Below are positions 9,517 through 19,388 of a DNA stretch of 64,000 nucleotides, one piece after another (within the stretch, counting starts at the first letter, position 1; each line of letters opens with the position of its first letter). The stretch comes from Melissococcus plutonius ATCC 35311 (GTDB lineage: Bacteria; Bacillota; Bacilli; Lactobacillales; Enterococcaceae), in assembly GCF_000270185.1 (NCBI RefSeq), contig NC_015516.1:1779501-1843500 (forward strand). Direction: 5' to 3'. The notes under the pieces are model-generated. The model ran no database searches, was not told the origin of the DNA, and worked only from the letters and a program-made list of their open reading frames with translations. The position numbers and the translations under genes are program-made.

Positions 9517-10745
9517 GAAGGATCCTCCTGAATAATAAAATCCTCTGAAATTTTTTTGTATGTTTGATCCACACATTGTTGTCGCCATTTTTCATCAATC
9601 GTAAGAATTTTTGATCCTACTGGATTTTCTGTTAACTCTCTTGTTATATCTGAAAAAATTGTTGGTTGCAAATAATTTTTTGCGAGTTGGTGAATTAACT
9701 CAGAAGTTGCATTAAGGTAATATTTATCATCTTTTTGGTTATTATTAATAACAACATCTGTAATCCATAAATTATTCAATTGATTTTGTAACAATGCCTC
9801 ATGCAGATAACTTAAAAGTTCTTTATTTTTTATTGCTATTTGAAATGTTTCATTAAGGTGCTCGATATGGTTAATCTGCAATTCTACCAAACAGAATTGT
9901 TCAATATCTATAAATTTTTGTGCTAAATAATTCATTAAAAAAGACAATACTTCTTGAAGACTTTGACATGTTTCCAATGAACAATTGCATTTATGCCAAC
10001 AAACTTCAGCCACCGACTCAAACTTGAGAGTTGGTTTTGCTTGATTAAATTCAACAATTGCAATTCCCTTGACATCTCGCTCTTTTTTTGTATGTCCTTG
10101 TGGTGTGCCTGAATAGGCAATCAGTGGTTTTGTGCTGAGAATTTGTGGTTGATGGATATGCCCAAGTGCCCAATAATCATATCCCTTAGCTTTCATCTCA
10201 CTTAAAGAAAAGGGAGCATATCTTTGTTCACTGCCTCTTATTGAATCACCATGATAAATACCAATATGAATAGCTGCTTTTGAATCTCTTATTGGAAAAT
10301 TTGTTAATTTATCTTCATTAATCCAAGGATGTTCATAACTAAAACCAGAAATTGCAATTGTTTCCTTTTGTTTGCTTAATAAATGAATTGTTTCTACCTG
10401 TTCACTAGCAAATACGAAAACATTTTCAGGAAAAGCAAACCAATAACGATCCTTATTATAATAATCATGATTACCAAAAGTTAATACTACAGGTATATTG
10501 ACTTCCTCTAGTCGCTTTAACTCATTAATGAACAATGATTGCATCTGAATAGACGTAAGGCTTTGATGAAAATTATCGCCAGCAAAAATAACTAAATCAA
10601 CATCTAAAGCTATTGCCTTATTAACAATTTTTGTTATCAATGTCTGATTTGCCTGCTGTAATTTTTTTATAATGACTTCAGGAAGATTTTTCAATCCTTC
10701 AAATGTACGATCCATATGAAGATCTGCTGTATGTAAAATTCTCAT
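9513..10745 (-). CDS. yhaO: YhaO metallophosphoesterase, SbcD/Mre11-like DNA repair exonuclease
   Basis: This is a calcineurin-type nuclease of about 410 residues. Its metal-binding motifs are in order: HTADLHMD near the N-terminus, FAGDNFH (about 55-61), FGNHDYY (about 92-98) and GHIHQP (about 195-200). By analogy with Mre11-Rad50 it should work with the ATPase encoded by yhaN. The ATG at 10745 is preferred; a GTG 12 bp upstream is in frame but appears to be part of the ribosome site. The stop overlaps the yhaN ATG (ATGA), so the pair is translationally coupled. Confidence 0.9.
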   Translation of the reverse strand: MRILHTADLHMDRTFEGLKNLPEVIIKKLQQANQTLITKIVNKAIALDVDLVIFAGDNFHQSLTSIQMQSLFINELKRLEEVNIPVVLTFGNHDYYNKDRYWFAFPENVFVFASEQVETIHLLSKQKETIAISGFSYEHPWINEDKLTNFPIRDSKAAIHIGIYHGDSIRGSEQRYAPFSLSEMKAKGYDYWALGHIHQPQILSTKPLIAYSGTPQGHTKKERDVKGIAIVEFNQAKPTLKFESVAEVCWHKCNCSLETCQSLQEVLSFLMNYLAQKFIDIEQFCLVELQINHIEHLNETFQIAIKNKELLSYLHEALLQNQLNNLWITDVVINNNQKDDKYYLNATSELIHQLAKNYLQPTIFSDITRELTENPVGSKILTIDEKWRQQCVDQTYKKISEDFIIQEDPS

Positions 10746-11031
10746 AATTTTTCTCACAATCGTTTGAACTTTTTTCTATTTTATCATTTTCTATTGAATT
10801 GGTTAAGTAAATATACGAAAATTCGTTCGTGCATTTTTTATTTGTAATTCATTTATTCTAATCTAACTTACTTATAAAACATTTCCTTTCAATTATCTCA
10901 TGAATAATAACTATTTTATAGTATTATTTATCTATATATATTAAACAATATATAAATATATTATAGACAATTTTAATAAGATATAATCATATAGCTATCT
11001 AACAAACAACAGATTAAATGTCTCTATAAAT

Positions 11032-11066
11032 AAAGTGAACAAATCTGCTAAACAGTTGTTCACTTT
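11032..11066 (-). terminator. Perfect 11-bp stem-loop downstream of the formate/nitrite channel gene
   Basis: AAAGTGAACAA (11032-11042) pairs exactly with TTGTTCACTTT (11056-11066). On the minus strand the stem is followed by a moderately T-rich run. It is a second, more distal terminator or a relic of a lost gene. Confidence 0.5.
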
Positions 11067-11160
11067 AATCGTATAAATAATGATAGTTTATCCTAAGTAA
11101 CATTTCTATATAAATATTTTTCAGTATTGAATATTACCTTCTATATTTATATTAAAAAAT

Positions 11161-11183
11161 TCCATAGTTGTTTAGACTATGGA
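11161..11183 (-). terminator. Intrinsic terminator of the formate/nitrite channel gene
   Basis: TCCATAGT (11161-11168) pairs with ACTATGGA (11176-11183). On the minus strand the stem is followed by ATTTTTTAAT. It lies 13 bp past the stop codon. Confidence 0.8.
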
Positions 11184-11195
11184 AAAAGTAAAGTA

Positions 11196-11957
11196 TTAAT
11201 GCTTTTTATAACTTAAATAGTAAAAACCTGATACAAAAATACTACCGCCAATAATATTACCAATATAAACAAAAATAAAATTTTGTATAAAACGAAGCCA
11301 ACTTAAATCTCCCTCAAAAATAGCAGCTGGAATAACAAATGCATTTGCTACACTATGTTGAAATCCAATGGCTACAAAGATCATGACTGGAAACCAAATT
11401 CCTAGCAATTTTCCCGCTGCATCTTTTGCGCCATAGCAGAGCCATAAAGCAAGACCAACGAACCAATTACAGCCAATTCCTGATATAATTGCTTGTCCCC
11501 ATGAAGCTTCCACCTTGTGTTCTGCTAAGGATCGAACTTGATTAAGATAGACACCAGTATGTGTTAATCCTAAAATATGACCAAAAAAATAAGCAACAAA
11601 AAGTGCACCAACAATATTAGCAAAAGTAATTGTAAACCAGTTTATTATCAAATCTTTTAAAGAAATTTTCTTGCCCATATAAGCACAGCTAACTGCCATC
11701 ATATTTCCTGTAATTAACTCTCCACCAGCCATTAAAATGACAATCAATCCGATTGGAAAGACAGAAGACCCAATTAATGCTTGAATGCTTGCTAGATTTG
11801 CTGGAATGGAAGCAGACACACGAATATAGGCTAAATAACCTAATGAAATCATTGCGCCACCAATAAAACCTAAAATCAATTTAGCTAGTAGCGGTTTTTC
11901 AATTTTTTTCTTTCCATTATCAATACTAATTTCTAAAATTTCATATGGTGTAAACAC
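11196..11957 (-). CDS. Formate/nitrite transporter (FNT) family channel
   Basis: This 253-residue integral membrane protein has about six hydrophobic segments and the glycine/asparagine-rich repeats of the FocA/NirC family (GGELITGNMMAV near 80-91, ANIVGALFVAYFFG near 112-125, GCNWFVGLALW near 162-172). These channels pass formate, nitrite or related small anions. It stands alone without pflB or a nitrite reductase, so the substrate cannot be told. The GTG start at 11957 has a GGAGAGAG ribosome site. Confidence 0.9.
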   Translation of the reverse strand: MFTPYEILEISIDNGKKKIEKPLLAKLILGFIGGAMISLGYLAYIRVSASIPANLASIQALIGSSVFPIGLIVILMAGGELITGNMMAVSCAYMGKKISLKDLIINWFTITFANIVGALFVAYFFGHILGLTHTGVYLNQVRSLAEHKVEASWGQAIISGIGCNWFVGLALWLCYGAKDAAGKLLGIWFPVMIFVAIGFQHSVANAFVIPAAIFEGDLSWLRFIQNFIFVYIGNIIGGSIFVSGFYYLSYKKH

Positions 11958-12285
11958 TATTCTCTCTCCTCTATTATTCCTTCTCCTATCACTTTACCGT
12001 GAAAAAAAAATAATGCAAGATGTTTATTGGTTTTAACAACGCTTACAATCAAATTTTTTCTGATACTTAGTAATTTTTAATTAATTATTCTTAAATATTT
12101 AATAAAAATAATCCATTTAAGAATAAAATTCCTAAATCTTATCTCTGATCTATAATTAGCTGAAATAAAATAATTTTTCATGATTAATAATAAAAAATTT
12201 CTCTTACCTCAATGGATAAGAGAAGAACAATCTATTAATATATCTATCTTACTTCAGCAAAACTAAAAACGGCAAATCTAAAATG
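11958..12285. other. Intergenic region between prfC and the FNT gene
   Basis: It contains the prfC terminator near 12199-12224 and AT-rich sequence. No gene or RNA was recognised. Confidence 0.6.
12199..12224 (-). terminator. Intrinsic terminator of prfC
   Basis: TTCTCTTA (12199-12206) pairs with TAAGAGAA (12217-12224), with an inner CC/GG pair. On the minus strand it is followed by ATTTTTTATT. Confidence 0.78.
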
Positions 12286-13860
12286 TTACATCAAACTTTT
12301 TAGTTCTACCTTTGGATATTTATCTGCAAACCAACACATGGCAAATTCATTTTCAAATAAGAATAAGGGTTGATCAAACCGATCTTTTACTAAAATATTA
12401 CGACTAGAACTCATTCTTTCATCTAAATCAGCCGGTGAAATCCAACGAGCAATCTTATTTCCCATTGGTGTCATAATAACTTCTGCATTATATTCATTCA
12501 ACATACGATAGCGGAAGACTTCAAATTGTAGTTGACCAACGGCTCCAATAATGTATTCATCAGTTAAATAAGTTTTATATAATTGGATAGCTCCTTCTTG
12601 TACAAGTTGATGAATGCCTTTATGGAAAGATTTTTGTTTCATCACATTTTTTGCTGTTACTTTCATAAATAATTCAGGTGTAAATAAAGGCAATGGTTCG
12701 TATTCAACATTTAATTTTCCTTGGTATAACGTATCACCAATTTGATAGTTACCTGTATCATAGATACCAATAATATCACCTGCAACTGCTTGATCAACCG
12801 TTTGTCTTGCATCAGCCATAAATTGAGTGACATTACTTAATTTAATTTTCTTATCGGTACGCTCAAGTGTAACATCCATTCCTCTTTCAAAAGTTCCTGA
12901 ACAGATTCGGACAAAAGCAATCCGATCACGATGAGCGGGATTCATATTTGCTTGGATTTTAAATACAAAACCAGAAAAATCCTTCTCATATGGACTAATC
13001 TCCTTGCCAGTTGTAGTCTTATGCGAATAAGGAGCAGGTGCAAACTTTAAAAATGTTTCTAAAAAGGTTTGTACACCAAAATTAGTTAAAGCAGAACCAA
13101 AAAATACTGGTGTCTGCTCACCCTTAGCAATTTTTTCTTCATTAAAAGCATCGCCTGCCTCAACAAGCAATTCAATATCTTCTAATGCTTGTTGATATAC
13201 ACTGTCTTGATGAAGAGGTAAATCACTAGCAATATCACCATTTTTTAAGGGAATAAACCGTTCATTATTACTTGTTTCTGGACGATAAATTTCTATTCTT
13301 TGATTATAAATATCATAAATACCTTTAAATCCTTTTCCCATGCCGATTGGCCAATTCATTGGATAAGATTCAATATCTAAAAGTTCTTCTAATTCTTCTA
13401 ACAATTCTAAAGGTTCTCTTCCATCACGATCAAGCTTATTAATAAAAGTAAAGATCGGAATCCCTCTTTTTTTCACTACTTGAAATAGTTTTTTTGTCTG
13501 TGCTTCTATTCCTTTAGCGCTATCAATAACCATAACTACACTATCAACGGCCATTAATGTACGATAGGTATCTTCTGAAAAATCTTCATGTCCTGGAGTA
13601 TCCAAAATATTGATATGTTTTCCTTGATAGGCAAACTGCATAACAGAACTAGTTACCGAAATCCCACGTTGCTTTTCAATTTCCATCCAATCAGATTTTG
13701 CAAAATTACCAGTTTTTTTGCCTTTAACAGTTCCAGCTTGACGAATTGCGCCACCAAATAATAATAATTGTTCAGTCATTGTTGTTTTTCCGGCATCTGG
13801 ATGAGAGATAATAGCGAAAGTTCTTCTGCTGTCTACTTCATTGTTTTGATCTATACTCAT
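12286..13860 (-). CDS. prfC: Peptide chain release factor 3
   Basis: This 524-residue GTPase recycles RF1/RF2 from the ribosome after termination. The translational GTPase motifs are clear: SHPDAGKTT (G1, about 19-27), the switch region [24 protein letters not shown] (G3), and NKLDRDG (G4). The length is normal for RF3. The start ATG ([15 protein letters not shown]) is preceded by GGAG. A TGC-TATACT extended -10 lies about 105 bp upstream. The gene looks intact. Confidence 0.96.
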   Translation of the reverse strand: MSIDQNNEVDSRRTFAIISHPDAGKTTMTEQLLLFGGAIRQAGTVKGKKTGNFAKSDWMEIEKQRGISVTSSVMQFAYQGKHINILDTPGHEDFSEDTYRTLMAVDSVVMVIDSAKGIEAQTKKLFQVVKKRGIPIFTFINKLDRDGREPLELLEELEELLDIESYPMNWPIGMGKGFKGIYDIYNQRIEIYRPETSNNERFIPLKNGDIASDLPLHQDSVYQQALEDIELLVEAGDAFNEEKIAKGEQTPVFFGSALTNFGVQTFLETFLKFAPAPYSHKTTTGKEISPYEKDFSGFVFKIQANMNPAHRDRIAFVRICSGTFERGMDVTLERTDKKIKLSNVTQFMADARQTVDQAVAGDIIGIYDTGNYQIGDTLYQGKLNVEYEPLPLFTPELFMKVTAKNVMKQKSFHKGIHQLVQEGAIQLYKTYLTDEYIIGAVGQLQFEVFRYRMLNEYNAEVIMTPMGNKIARWISPADLDERMSSSRNILVKDRFDQPLFLFENEFAMCWFADKYPKVELKSLM

Positions 13861-13902
13861 TTTTTTCTCCTTATATAAATGGTTTAAAATAAAAAATTTA
13901 AT

Positions 13903-13930
13903 AATCGTTCATTTTTAATCGTTCATTTTT
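13903..13930. repeat. Perfect 14-bp tandem duplication upstream of prfC
   Basis: AATCGTTCATTTTT occurs twice head to tail (13903-13916 and 13917-13930), in the leader between the putative -10 and the prfC start. Confidence 0.85.
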
Positions 13931-13963
13931 GTTATGAAAGTGCAACTATTTTCAACTCTTGCT

Positions 13964-13972
13964 AGTATAGCA
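13964..13972 (-). promoter_or_regulatory. Extended -10 element for prfC
   Basis: The minus strand reads TGC-TATACT (13972-13964). There is no good -35, consistent with an extended -10 promoter. Confidence 0.45.
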
Positions 13973-14236
13973 TGAGTTAAAAATAGAATAAAGAAAACTC
14001 AGTATTTAAAATATAACTCTTTTAATTAACTTTTCTGAAATAAGCGAATTAAATAAAAAACTCAAAAAGAGACTGAGGTATTAATACTCAGTCTGACATT
14101 TTATAAATGAGAACAAGAAGATAACCCAATAACTTTTCTCAATATTAAGAATGATGCAAATATTAACTATTTGTTTTTCTATTTATCGATGGATAAAACC
14201 TGCCATCTAAATATGTTCTACATTCTCTTGATACTT
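13973..14236. other. Intergenic region between the CNNM gene and prfC
   Basis: It contains the terminator of the CNNM gene at 14070-14094. Otherwise it is AT-rich, with no supported gene. Confidence 0.55.
14070..14094 (-). terminator. Intrinsic terminator of the CNNM/CBS gene
   Basis: AGACTGAG (14070-14077) pairs with CTCAGTCT (14087-14094), and the loop itself contains TATTAATA. On the minus strand it is followed by CTTTTTGAGTTTTTT. It lies about 140 bp past the stop. Confidence 0.8.
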
Positions 14237-15574
14237 CTAGCGATGATTTTCCCCAGGTTCTTCATCGACATTATGATCATGAAAAATAACTCTTAAAACA
14301 AGTAACCGTGTACCTTCCACCTGTTCAGAAGTTAGCGTTAAATTATTGACATTAAAAGAAAGCTTTTCTTTTTCATCTGGAATAGTTCCTAAAGCAGTGA
14401 TTAGATAACCTGCCATTGTATCTACATCATTCATATGGAGATCTGTTTTAAACACTTCATTAAATTCGTCAATTAACATTCTCCCTTGGATAAGGTACTC
14501 ATGTTCATTTACCTTTGAATAAAGATTTGCAATTTCATCGGATTCATCATCAATTTCACCGACAATTTCTTCAAGCAAATCTTCCAAGGTCACTGTACCA
14601 ACTACACCACCATATTCATCTAGTAAAATAGCCATTTGGTTTTGTGTTCGTTTTAACTCATAGAGTAAATCATCAATAAAGACAGTTTCAGGAACAAATA
14701 AGGGTTCTTGTAAAAGTTTCCTTAAATCGATATTCGCAAATCCATCTTTATAAGCCGCTTTTAATAAATTGTTGGTATGTAATATACCAACAATCTTATC
14801 TTTATCTTCTTTGTAAACAGGAATTCTTGAATAATTTTCAGTTAAAATTGCATTAAGAACTTTTGGCACATTATCCTGAATATCAACCATGAAGGTATCA
14901 GTTCTTGGCACCATTACTTCCCGAGCAACCTTTGTATCCAAAGAAAATATTCCTTGAAGCATCTCAATTTCATCGTTATCCAAACTACTTTCTGTTTCAA
15001 GCATATATCGAATTTCTTCTCTAGATAGTTTTGGATTTTCATCAGTAAATGTTATCGGTGTTATTCGTGTCAATAAGTCTGTAGAAACAGACAGTAACCA
15101 AACAAATGGTTGTGTAAAGAATCCAAGCACTGTAATCAATATAGAAGTGAAATTCAATACTTCTTCAGGTCGATTTAATGCGATTTTTTTAGGATACAAT
15201 TCTCCAAATACAATTGCTATATATGTCAATAATACTAAAATAAAAATGCTTGAAAGACTTTTAGCAAGTGGCGTATTACCAAAAACAACTGCCAATCGAC
15301 CAGATAGCGATTCTGTCAATGACGCTCCCGATACAATGGTCACTAAAGTAATACCTATTTGTGTCGTTGATAAATAATTAATTGGATTTTTAAGAATACC
15401 CAATAGTTTTTTTGCCTTTACATTTCCCTCTTCTGCTTTTTGCTCAATACGGTTCCGATTTACAGAAGCTACAGCTAATTCAGAAGCTGACAAAAGAGCA
15501 TTGAATAAAGTAAAAATAATTAATAATAAAATTTGTAAAATAAGCGACTGACTATCAGGGTCAGCATTGTTCAT
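14237..15574 (-). CDS. CNNM/CorC-type transmembrane protein with CBS domains (hemolysin-like)
   Basis: This 445-residue protein has an N-terminal DUF21 membrane domain (about 1-190, several hydrophobic helices), two CBS motifs (about 210-330, [11 protein letters not shown] and [25 protein letters not shown]) and a C-terminal CorC/HlyC domain (about 345-430). Such proteins are linked to magnesium or divalent cation efflux; the hemolysin name is historical. It has its own promoter at 15641-15669, overlapping nothing coding. Confidence 0.9.
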   Translation of the reverse strand: MNNADPDSQSLILQILLLIIFTLFNALLSASELAVASVNRNRIEQKAEEGNVKAKKLLGILKNPINYLSTTQIGITLVTIVSGASLTESLSGRLAVVFGNTPLAKSLSSIFILVLLTYIAIVFGELYPKKIALNRPEEVLNFTSILITVLGFFTQPFVWLLSVSTDLLTRITPITFTDENPKLSREEIRYMLETESSLDNDEIEMLQGIFSLDTKVAREVMVPRTDTFMVDIQDNVPKVLNAILTENYSRIPVYKEDKDKIVGILHTNNLLKAAYKDGFANIDLRKLLQEPLFVPETVFIDDLLYELKRTQNQMAILLDEYGGVVGTVTLEDLLEEIVGEIDDESDEIANLYSKVNEHEYLIQGRMLIDEFNEVFKTDLHMNDVDTMAGYLITALGTIPDEKEKLSFNVNNLTLTSEQVEGTRLLVLRVIFHDHNVDEEPGENHR

Positions 15575-15640
15575 AATTTTTTCTCTCCTTAAAAGTAATA
15601 AACGATAGCAATGTAACTGTTTTTATGCAGTCACGGTGAA

Positions 15641-15669
15641 ATCGTACCATAGTTAACCAACAAATTCAA
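15641..15669 (-). promoter_or_regulatory. Promoter of the CNNM/CBS gene
   Basis: On the minus strand, -35 TTGAAT (15669-15664), a 17-bp spacer and -10 TACGAT (15646-15641), about 70 bp before the start codon. Confidence 0.55.
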
Positions 15670-15672
15670 TTA

Positions 15673-16824
15673 TTATTCATCACTTTGTTTTTTCCCAATT
15701 AGCTGGTTTTCATTACCAGTAAATTCAGAAGTTACTTTTTCTAATCGACTTGTTTTTACTACATTAAATAAATAAATAAAAACAATTCTACAAATTGCAT
15801 AAAAAGGAACACCAAGAAAAATTCCTAATAACCCTGCTAGATTACCTGCAACCAATAGAATTAAAATGATTGTAAGTGGATGAATTTTTAGTGACTTTCC
15901 AATTACATTTGGATAAATAACATTCCCATCAATTTGCTGAATAATAATAACAACTATACAACATAAGATAGCTTTAAATGGTTCACTAAACACTGTAACC
16001 AAAACAGCTGGTGCAAGTCCAAGATAGGGACCTATATAGGGAATAAGATTTGTCAATCCAGCAATAATCCCAAATAAGAAAGCATAACGAACTCCCAATA
16101 GAGAATAACCAATAATAGTAAATGTACCTACAAAAAGACATTCAATGACCTGTCCACTAATATAATGTGCCAAGGTTTCATTCATTTGATCTAAAAGTTG
16201 GATAAGTTCATCGCGCCGCTTGGACGGTAAAAAATGACGTATGCTTGGAATTACCCGATTACTATCTCTTAACATATAAAATAAGATAAATGGAACAGTT
16301 ATAATTGTAATGGTCGTTGAGGTCACTGTAGAAACAATCATACCTAAACGACTGGATAATCCACTTAAAAATTGTTGAATAATTTTTCCATAGGAAATGT
16401 TTAATTTATCAATATAACTCGTTAAATTGACCTGTCTAAAAATTGGTAAACCAGCAATATGATATACCCATGTCTTTACCTGAGCAAAAAAATCAGGCAT
16501 ATTTGTAGCCAAACTAGCAAGTTGCTTGGCCAAACTTGGAATAATACTCACCAAAGCAAAAAGAATAATAACAAATAAAAGCAAGAAAACCAAAAGAATA
16601 GCATAAAGACGTTTTATTCGCATTTTCACCAATATATTTACAATTGGATTCAAAACATAATAAAAGAAACCAGCAATTAAAATTGGTGCAAATAAAGTTG
16701 AAAAAAATGTGCCAATTGGTTCAAACAAAAAATTCAAATTTGTTAAAATAAAAATAAAGGCAGCAATAATTAATAACTCTAAAGACCAAAAAAACAATTT
16801 AGATTTTCTCAATTGATCAAGCAA
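15673..16824 (-). CDS. AI-2E family (PerM-type) transporter
   Basis: This 383-residue polytopic membrane protein has about eight transmembrane helices and the family pattern GTFTIIGYSLLGVRYAFLFG plus LIPYIGPYLGLAPA. Members include TqsA (autoinducer-2 export) and ion antiporters, so the substrate is uncertain. The start is TTG at 16824 with a GGGGG-rich ribosome site 8 bp upstream; the next in-frame TTG would drop four residues. It is transcribed divergently from the acetyltransferase locus. Confidence 0.87.
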   Translation of the reverse strand: MLDQLRKSKLFFWSLELLIIAAFIFILTNLNFLFEPIGTFFSTLFAPILIAGFFYYVLNPIVNILVKMRIKRLYAILLVFLLLFVIILFALVSIIPSLAKQLASLATNMPDFFAQVKTWVYHIAGLPIFRQVNLTSYIDKLNISYGKIIQQFLSGLSSRLGMIVSTVTSTTITIITVPFILFYMLRDSNRVIPSIRHFLPSKRRDELIQLLDQMNETLAHYISGQVIECLFVGTFTIIGYSLLGVRYAFLFGIIAGLTNLIPYIGPYLGLAPAVLVTVFSEPFKAILCCIVVIIIQQIDGNVIYPNVIGKSLKIHPLTIILILLVAGNLAGLLGIFLGVPFYAICRIVFIYLFNVVKTSRLEKVTSEFTGNENQLIGKKQSDE

Positions 16825-16998
16825 TCAATAATCCCCCCTATAATAAATAACATCGGTTAGAATAAATCTATTTCTTCATTCAATAGATAGTTTTTTCTAA
16901 TCTATTTCATCTATTTTTAAATGAATAATATTTTTTTCTATCTTTATTTCATGTATAGCTAAGTTGTCAAACAAAAACTAGAAAGAAGGTTGCTCTAT

Positions 16999-17432
16999 AT
17001 GAAAGTAGTTCATACAAAAGATACAACTAGTGATACCTATATAGATGCCTTAAAAATAAGGCAGCACGTTTTTATAAATGAACAACATATAGCTAAAGCT
17101 ATCGAAATAGATAAATATGAAGCAATCAGTATTCATTTTGTGCTTTATTTGAGTAACAAGAAAGCAATAGCTACCTGTAGATTACGCCCATTGGAAGATG
17201 GAAAAATCAAATTAGAAAGAGTCGCAGTGGAAACCAACTATCGAAAAAAAATTATGGGACTATTTTAATTAAAGCAGCTGAAACATTTGCCAAAGAACAA
17301 GGCTATCATCAAATCACTTTAAACGCTCAGCTACCAGTAGTTAATTTTTATCATCAGTTAGATTATCAACAAATGGGTAAAGCTTTCTTAGAAGCAGGTA
17401 TCAAGCATCTACCGATGGAAAAAAATTTATAA
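16999..17432 (+). pseudogene. GNAT family acetyltransferase, frameshifted
   Basis: A GNAT N-acetyltransferase of about 144 residues when restored, close to the usual length of YjcF/ElaA-like members. The N-terminal part (to 17268) shows RQHVFINEQHI and TCRLRPLEDGKIKLERVAV. It then reads off frame to a stop at 17266. The C-terminal part (GTILIKAAETFAKEQGYHQI, VVNFYHQLDY) lies in the next frame up to the TAA at 17430-17432. The break is in an A8 run at 17244-17251: a ninth A would give RKKNYGTILI, matching the acetyl-CoA binding motif that is cut by the lesion. The ATG at 16999 has AAGAAGG upstream and is preferred over TTG at 16990. Confidence 0.88.
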
Positions 17433-17442
17433 ATAATTGAAA

Positions 17443-17486
17443 TGATAAAAGTGAAAGAGAAAAAAATCTCTCTTTCACTTTTATCA
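17443..17486. terminator. 18-bp bidirectional terminator
   Basis: A perfect 18-bp stem (17443-17460 with 17469-17486) lies between the convergent acetyltransferase and ntdP genes, with A/T runs on both sides. It can serve both strands. Confidence 0.88.
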
Positions 17487-17502
17487 AACTACATCACATC
17501 AA

Positions 17503-18036
17503 TCATCGCTTTAATAACTGTTGATAACGCTGATACCAAATATCTACGTAAGCATCTGAGAATGGTCCTAAATGATTATCCATCCAACTGACTAAAATTT
17601 TGACATTTTCTTTAAGAATGATATCAATTTCCTTTGGATAGTTCATTCGTTCACTATGAAATTCATATTCATCAACATCCAACAATCTTTTTTCACCATC
17701 TGGAAATATCTTAATGTCTAAATCATAATCAATATACTTTAAGGCTTCTTCATCTAATAAATAAGGTGAAGCCAAGTTACAATAATACGAAATTCCTCTT
17801 TCTCGAATCATCGCTATGATGTTAAACCAATATTTTTGATGGAAATAAACAATTGCTGGTTCACGAGTTACCCATCTTCGACCATCAGATTCAGTTACTA
17901 ATGTATGATCGTTTACACCAATCAAAGAATACTCACTAGTTTTTAGTACCATTGTGTCACGCCATGTTCGATGTAAATGTCCATCATGTTTATAACTTTG
18001 AATAGTTATAAACTCGCCTTCCTTTGGAACTCCCAT
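17503..18036 (-). CDS. ntdP: DUF402 nucleoside tri-/diphosphate phosphatase
   Basis: This family (S. aureus Ntdp) hydrolyses nucleoside tri- and diphosphates. The sequence keeps the conserved blocks [43 protein letters not shown] and [21 protein letters not shown]. The chosen ATG at 18036 ([11 protein letters not shown]) gives 177 residues, the usual family length. An open frame continues upstream to 18114 but that extension ([15 protein letters not shown]) has no counterpart in the family. Confidence 0.88.
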   Translation of the reverse strand: MGVPKEGEFITIQSYKHDGHLHRTWRDTMVLKTSEYSLIGVNDHTLVTESDGRRWVTREPAIVYFHQKYWFNIIAMIRERGISYYCNLASPYLLDEEALKYIDYDLDIKIFPDGEKRLLDVDEYEFHSERMNYPKEIDIILKENVKILVSWMDNHLGPFSDAYVDIWYQRYQQLLKR

Positions 18037-18210
18037 AAATATCCCAACTTTCCCCATAAGCAGAAATAATTGGTCGGGTCTTCTCTGCATTGGTATCATG
18101 TATAAGTATATCATACTTTTTAACTTTGCATACTAGGGAGTTTATTTTATTTATATTTACTTTTTATTCAATAAATAATTCAATTTATTTCTAATATAAT
18201 ATATTGATTT

Positions 18211-19388
18211 TTATTTCTTTTGCTTTTTTAATAACTCAATCATTTTTTTTTGAGATTTAGGAAACACAAAGTCATTAAATTGTTGTTCCGTCACAAATAA
18301 TTGATTATCCTCATTAGAATTTGATCCTATTAGTCGACCATAAAAAACTAGAATATGCCATTTTAGATGACTAAAAACATGAGTAACCTCTCCTAAAGAA
18401 CGTTTTTGCCAAACTACTTGTGTTTTTTTCGCTAAAATTTCTGGTATAATTTCTTCAGCTACCAAAATATCTTCCTCTTTATCGATAGACAAAGTTAGTT
18501 GTTCCACAGTCTCTTTCACCCAATTTTTTTGAAGAAACGTAAATTGTTGTTTTGATATTTCTTCAATTGGAAAAAGCCACATATTCGCTAGCAATCCTTC
18601 TGAACCACGTTGTTCTATTAAAAATTCTTTATTTTTATTTTCAATAATTGTACCTATATAATAAACATCTTTTGGTTTACTTTTTTAGTTTTGACTGGAT
18701 AGTTTAACATTGATTGATCTTTAAATCCAAAGCAGTAAGCTTGAATAGGACAACTTTCACATTTAGGTGTTTTTGGTGTACAAATAGCAGATCCTAAATC
18801 CATCATTGCTTGATTAAAGTCACCAGGTCTTTCCTTATCCATAATTGTCCGCATGGCTTCATCAAATATTTTTCGACTATTTGCTTTTGTAATATCAGCA
18901 TCAATTTTAAAAAGTCGACTCACTACTCTCATGATATTTCCATCAATTGCTGGTTCTGGTAAATGATAAGCGATACTTCCAATAGCGCCTGCAGTATAAG
19001 GTCCTATTCCTTTTAGTTTACGGATTTCATCTATTGAATCAGGCATTTTGCCATCATAGTCAGTTAAAATTTGTTGGGCAGCTATCTTTAAATTTCTTGC
19101 TCTTGAATAATAACCCAGCCCCTCCCAAGCTTTTAACAATTTATCATCTGGCGCATTGGCTAAGTCATAAATAGTAGGAAACCAATCCATAAATCGATAA
19201 AAATAATCAATAACTGTATCTACTCTTGTTTGCTGAAGCATAATTTCTGATATCCAAATACGGTAAGGATCTAAATTGACTCGCCAAGGTAAATTCCTTT
19301 TCTCCAATTCATACCAATGTAGAAAATCTGATTGAAAATGATCAATTGTCGAATGATTCCATGTTTTCCATAATGCTTTATTCATCAT
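18211..19388 (-). pseudogene. mutY: A/G-specific adenine glycosylase MutY, frameshifted
   Basis: MutY removes adenine mispaired with 8-oxoguanine. The N-terminal piece (19388-18654, 244 aa) is a complete catalytic core: SEIMLQQTRV, helix-hairpin-helix LKGIGPYTAGA, catalytic Asp in AIDGNIMRV, and the iron-sulfur cysteines CX6CX2CX5C at the end. The C-terminal NUDIX-like domain that recognises 8-oxoguanine lies in another frame (to 18211; LLANMWLFPIEE, VTHVFSHLKWHI). The break is in an A4 run (minus strand; T4 at 18670-18673). One extra A restores QKDVYYIGTIIENKN and a protein of about 392 aa. The start overlaps the recX stop by 11 bp. Confidence 0.9.

Larger units (their letters stand above)
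10746..11195. other. AT-rich intergenic region with two hairpins
   Basis: No gene could be supported here. It holds the terminator of the formate/nitrite channel gene near 11161-11183 and a second perfect 11-bp hairpin at 11032-11066. The rest is A/T-rich sequence upstream of yhaO. Confidence 0.6.
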
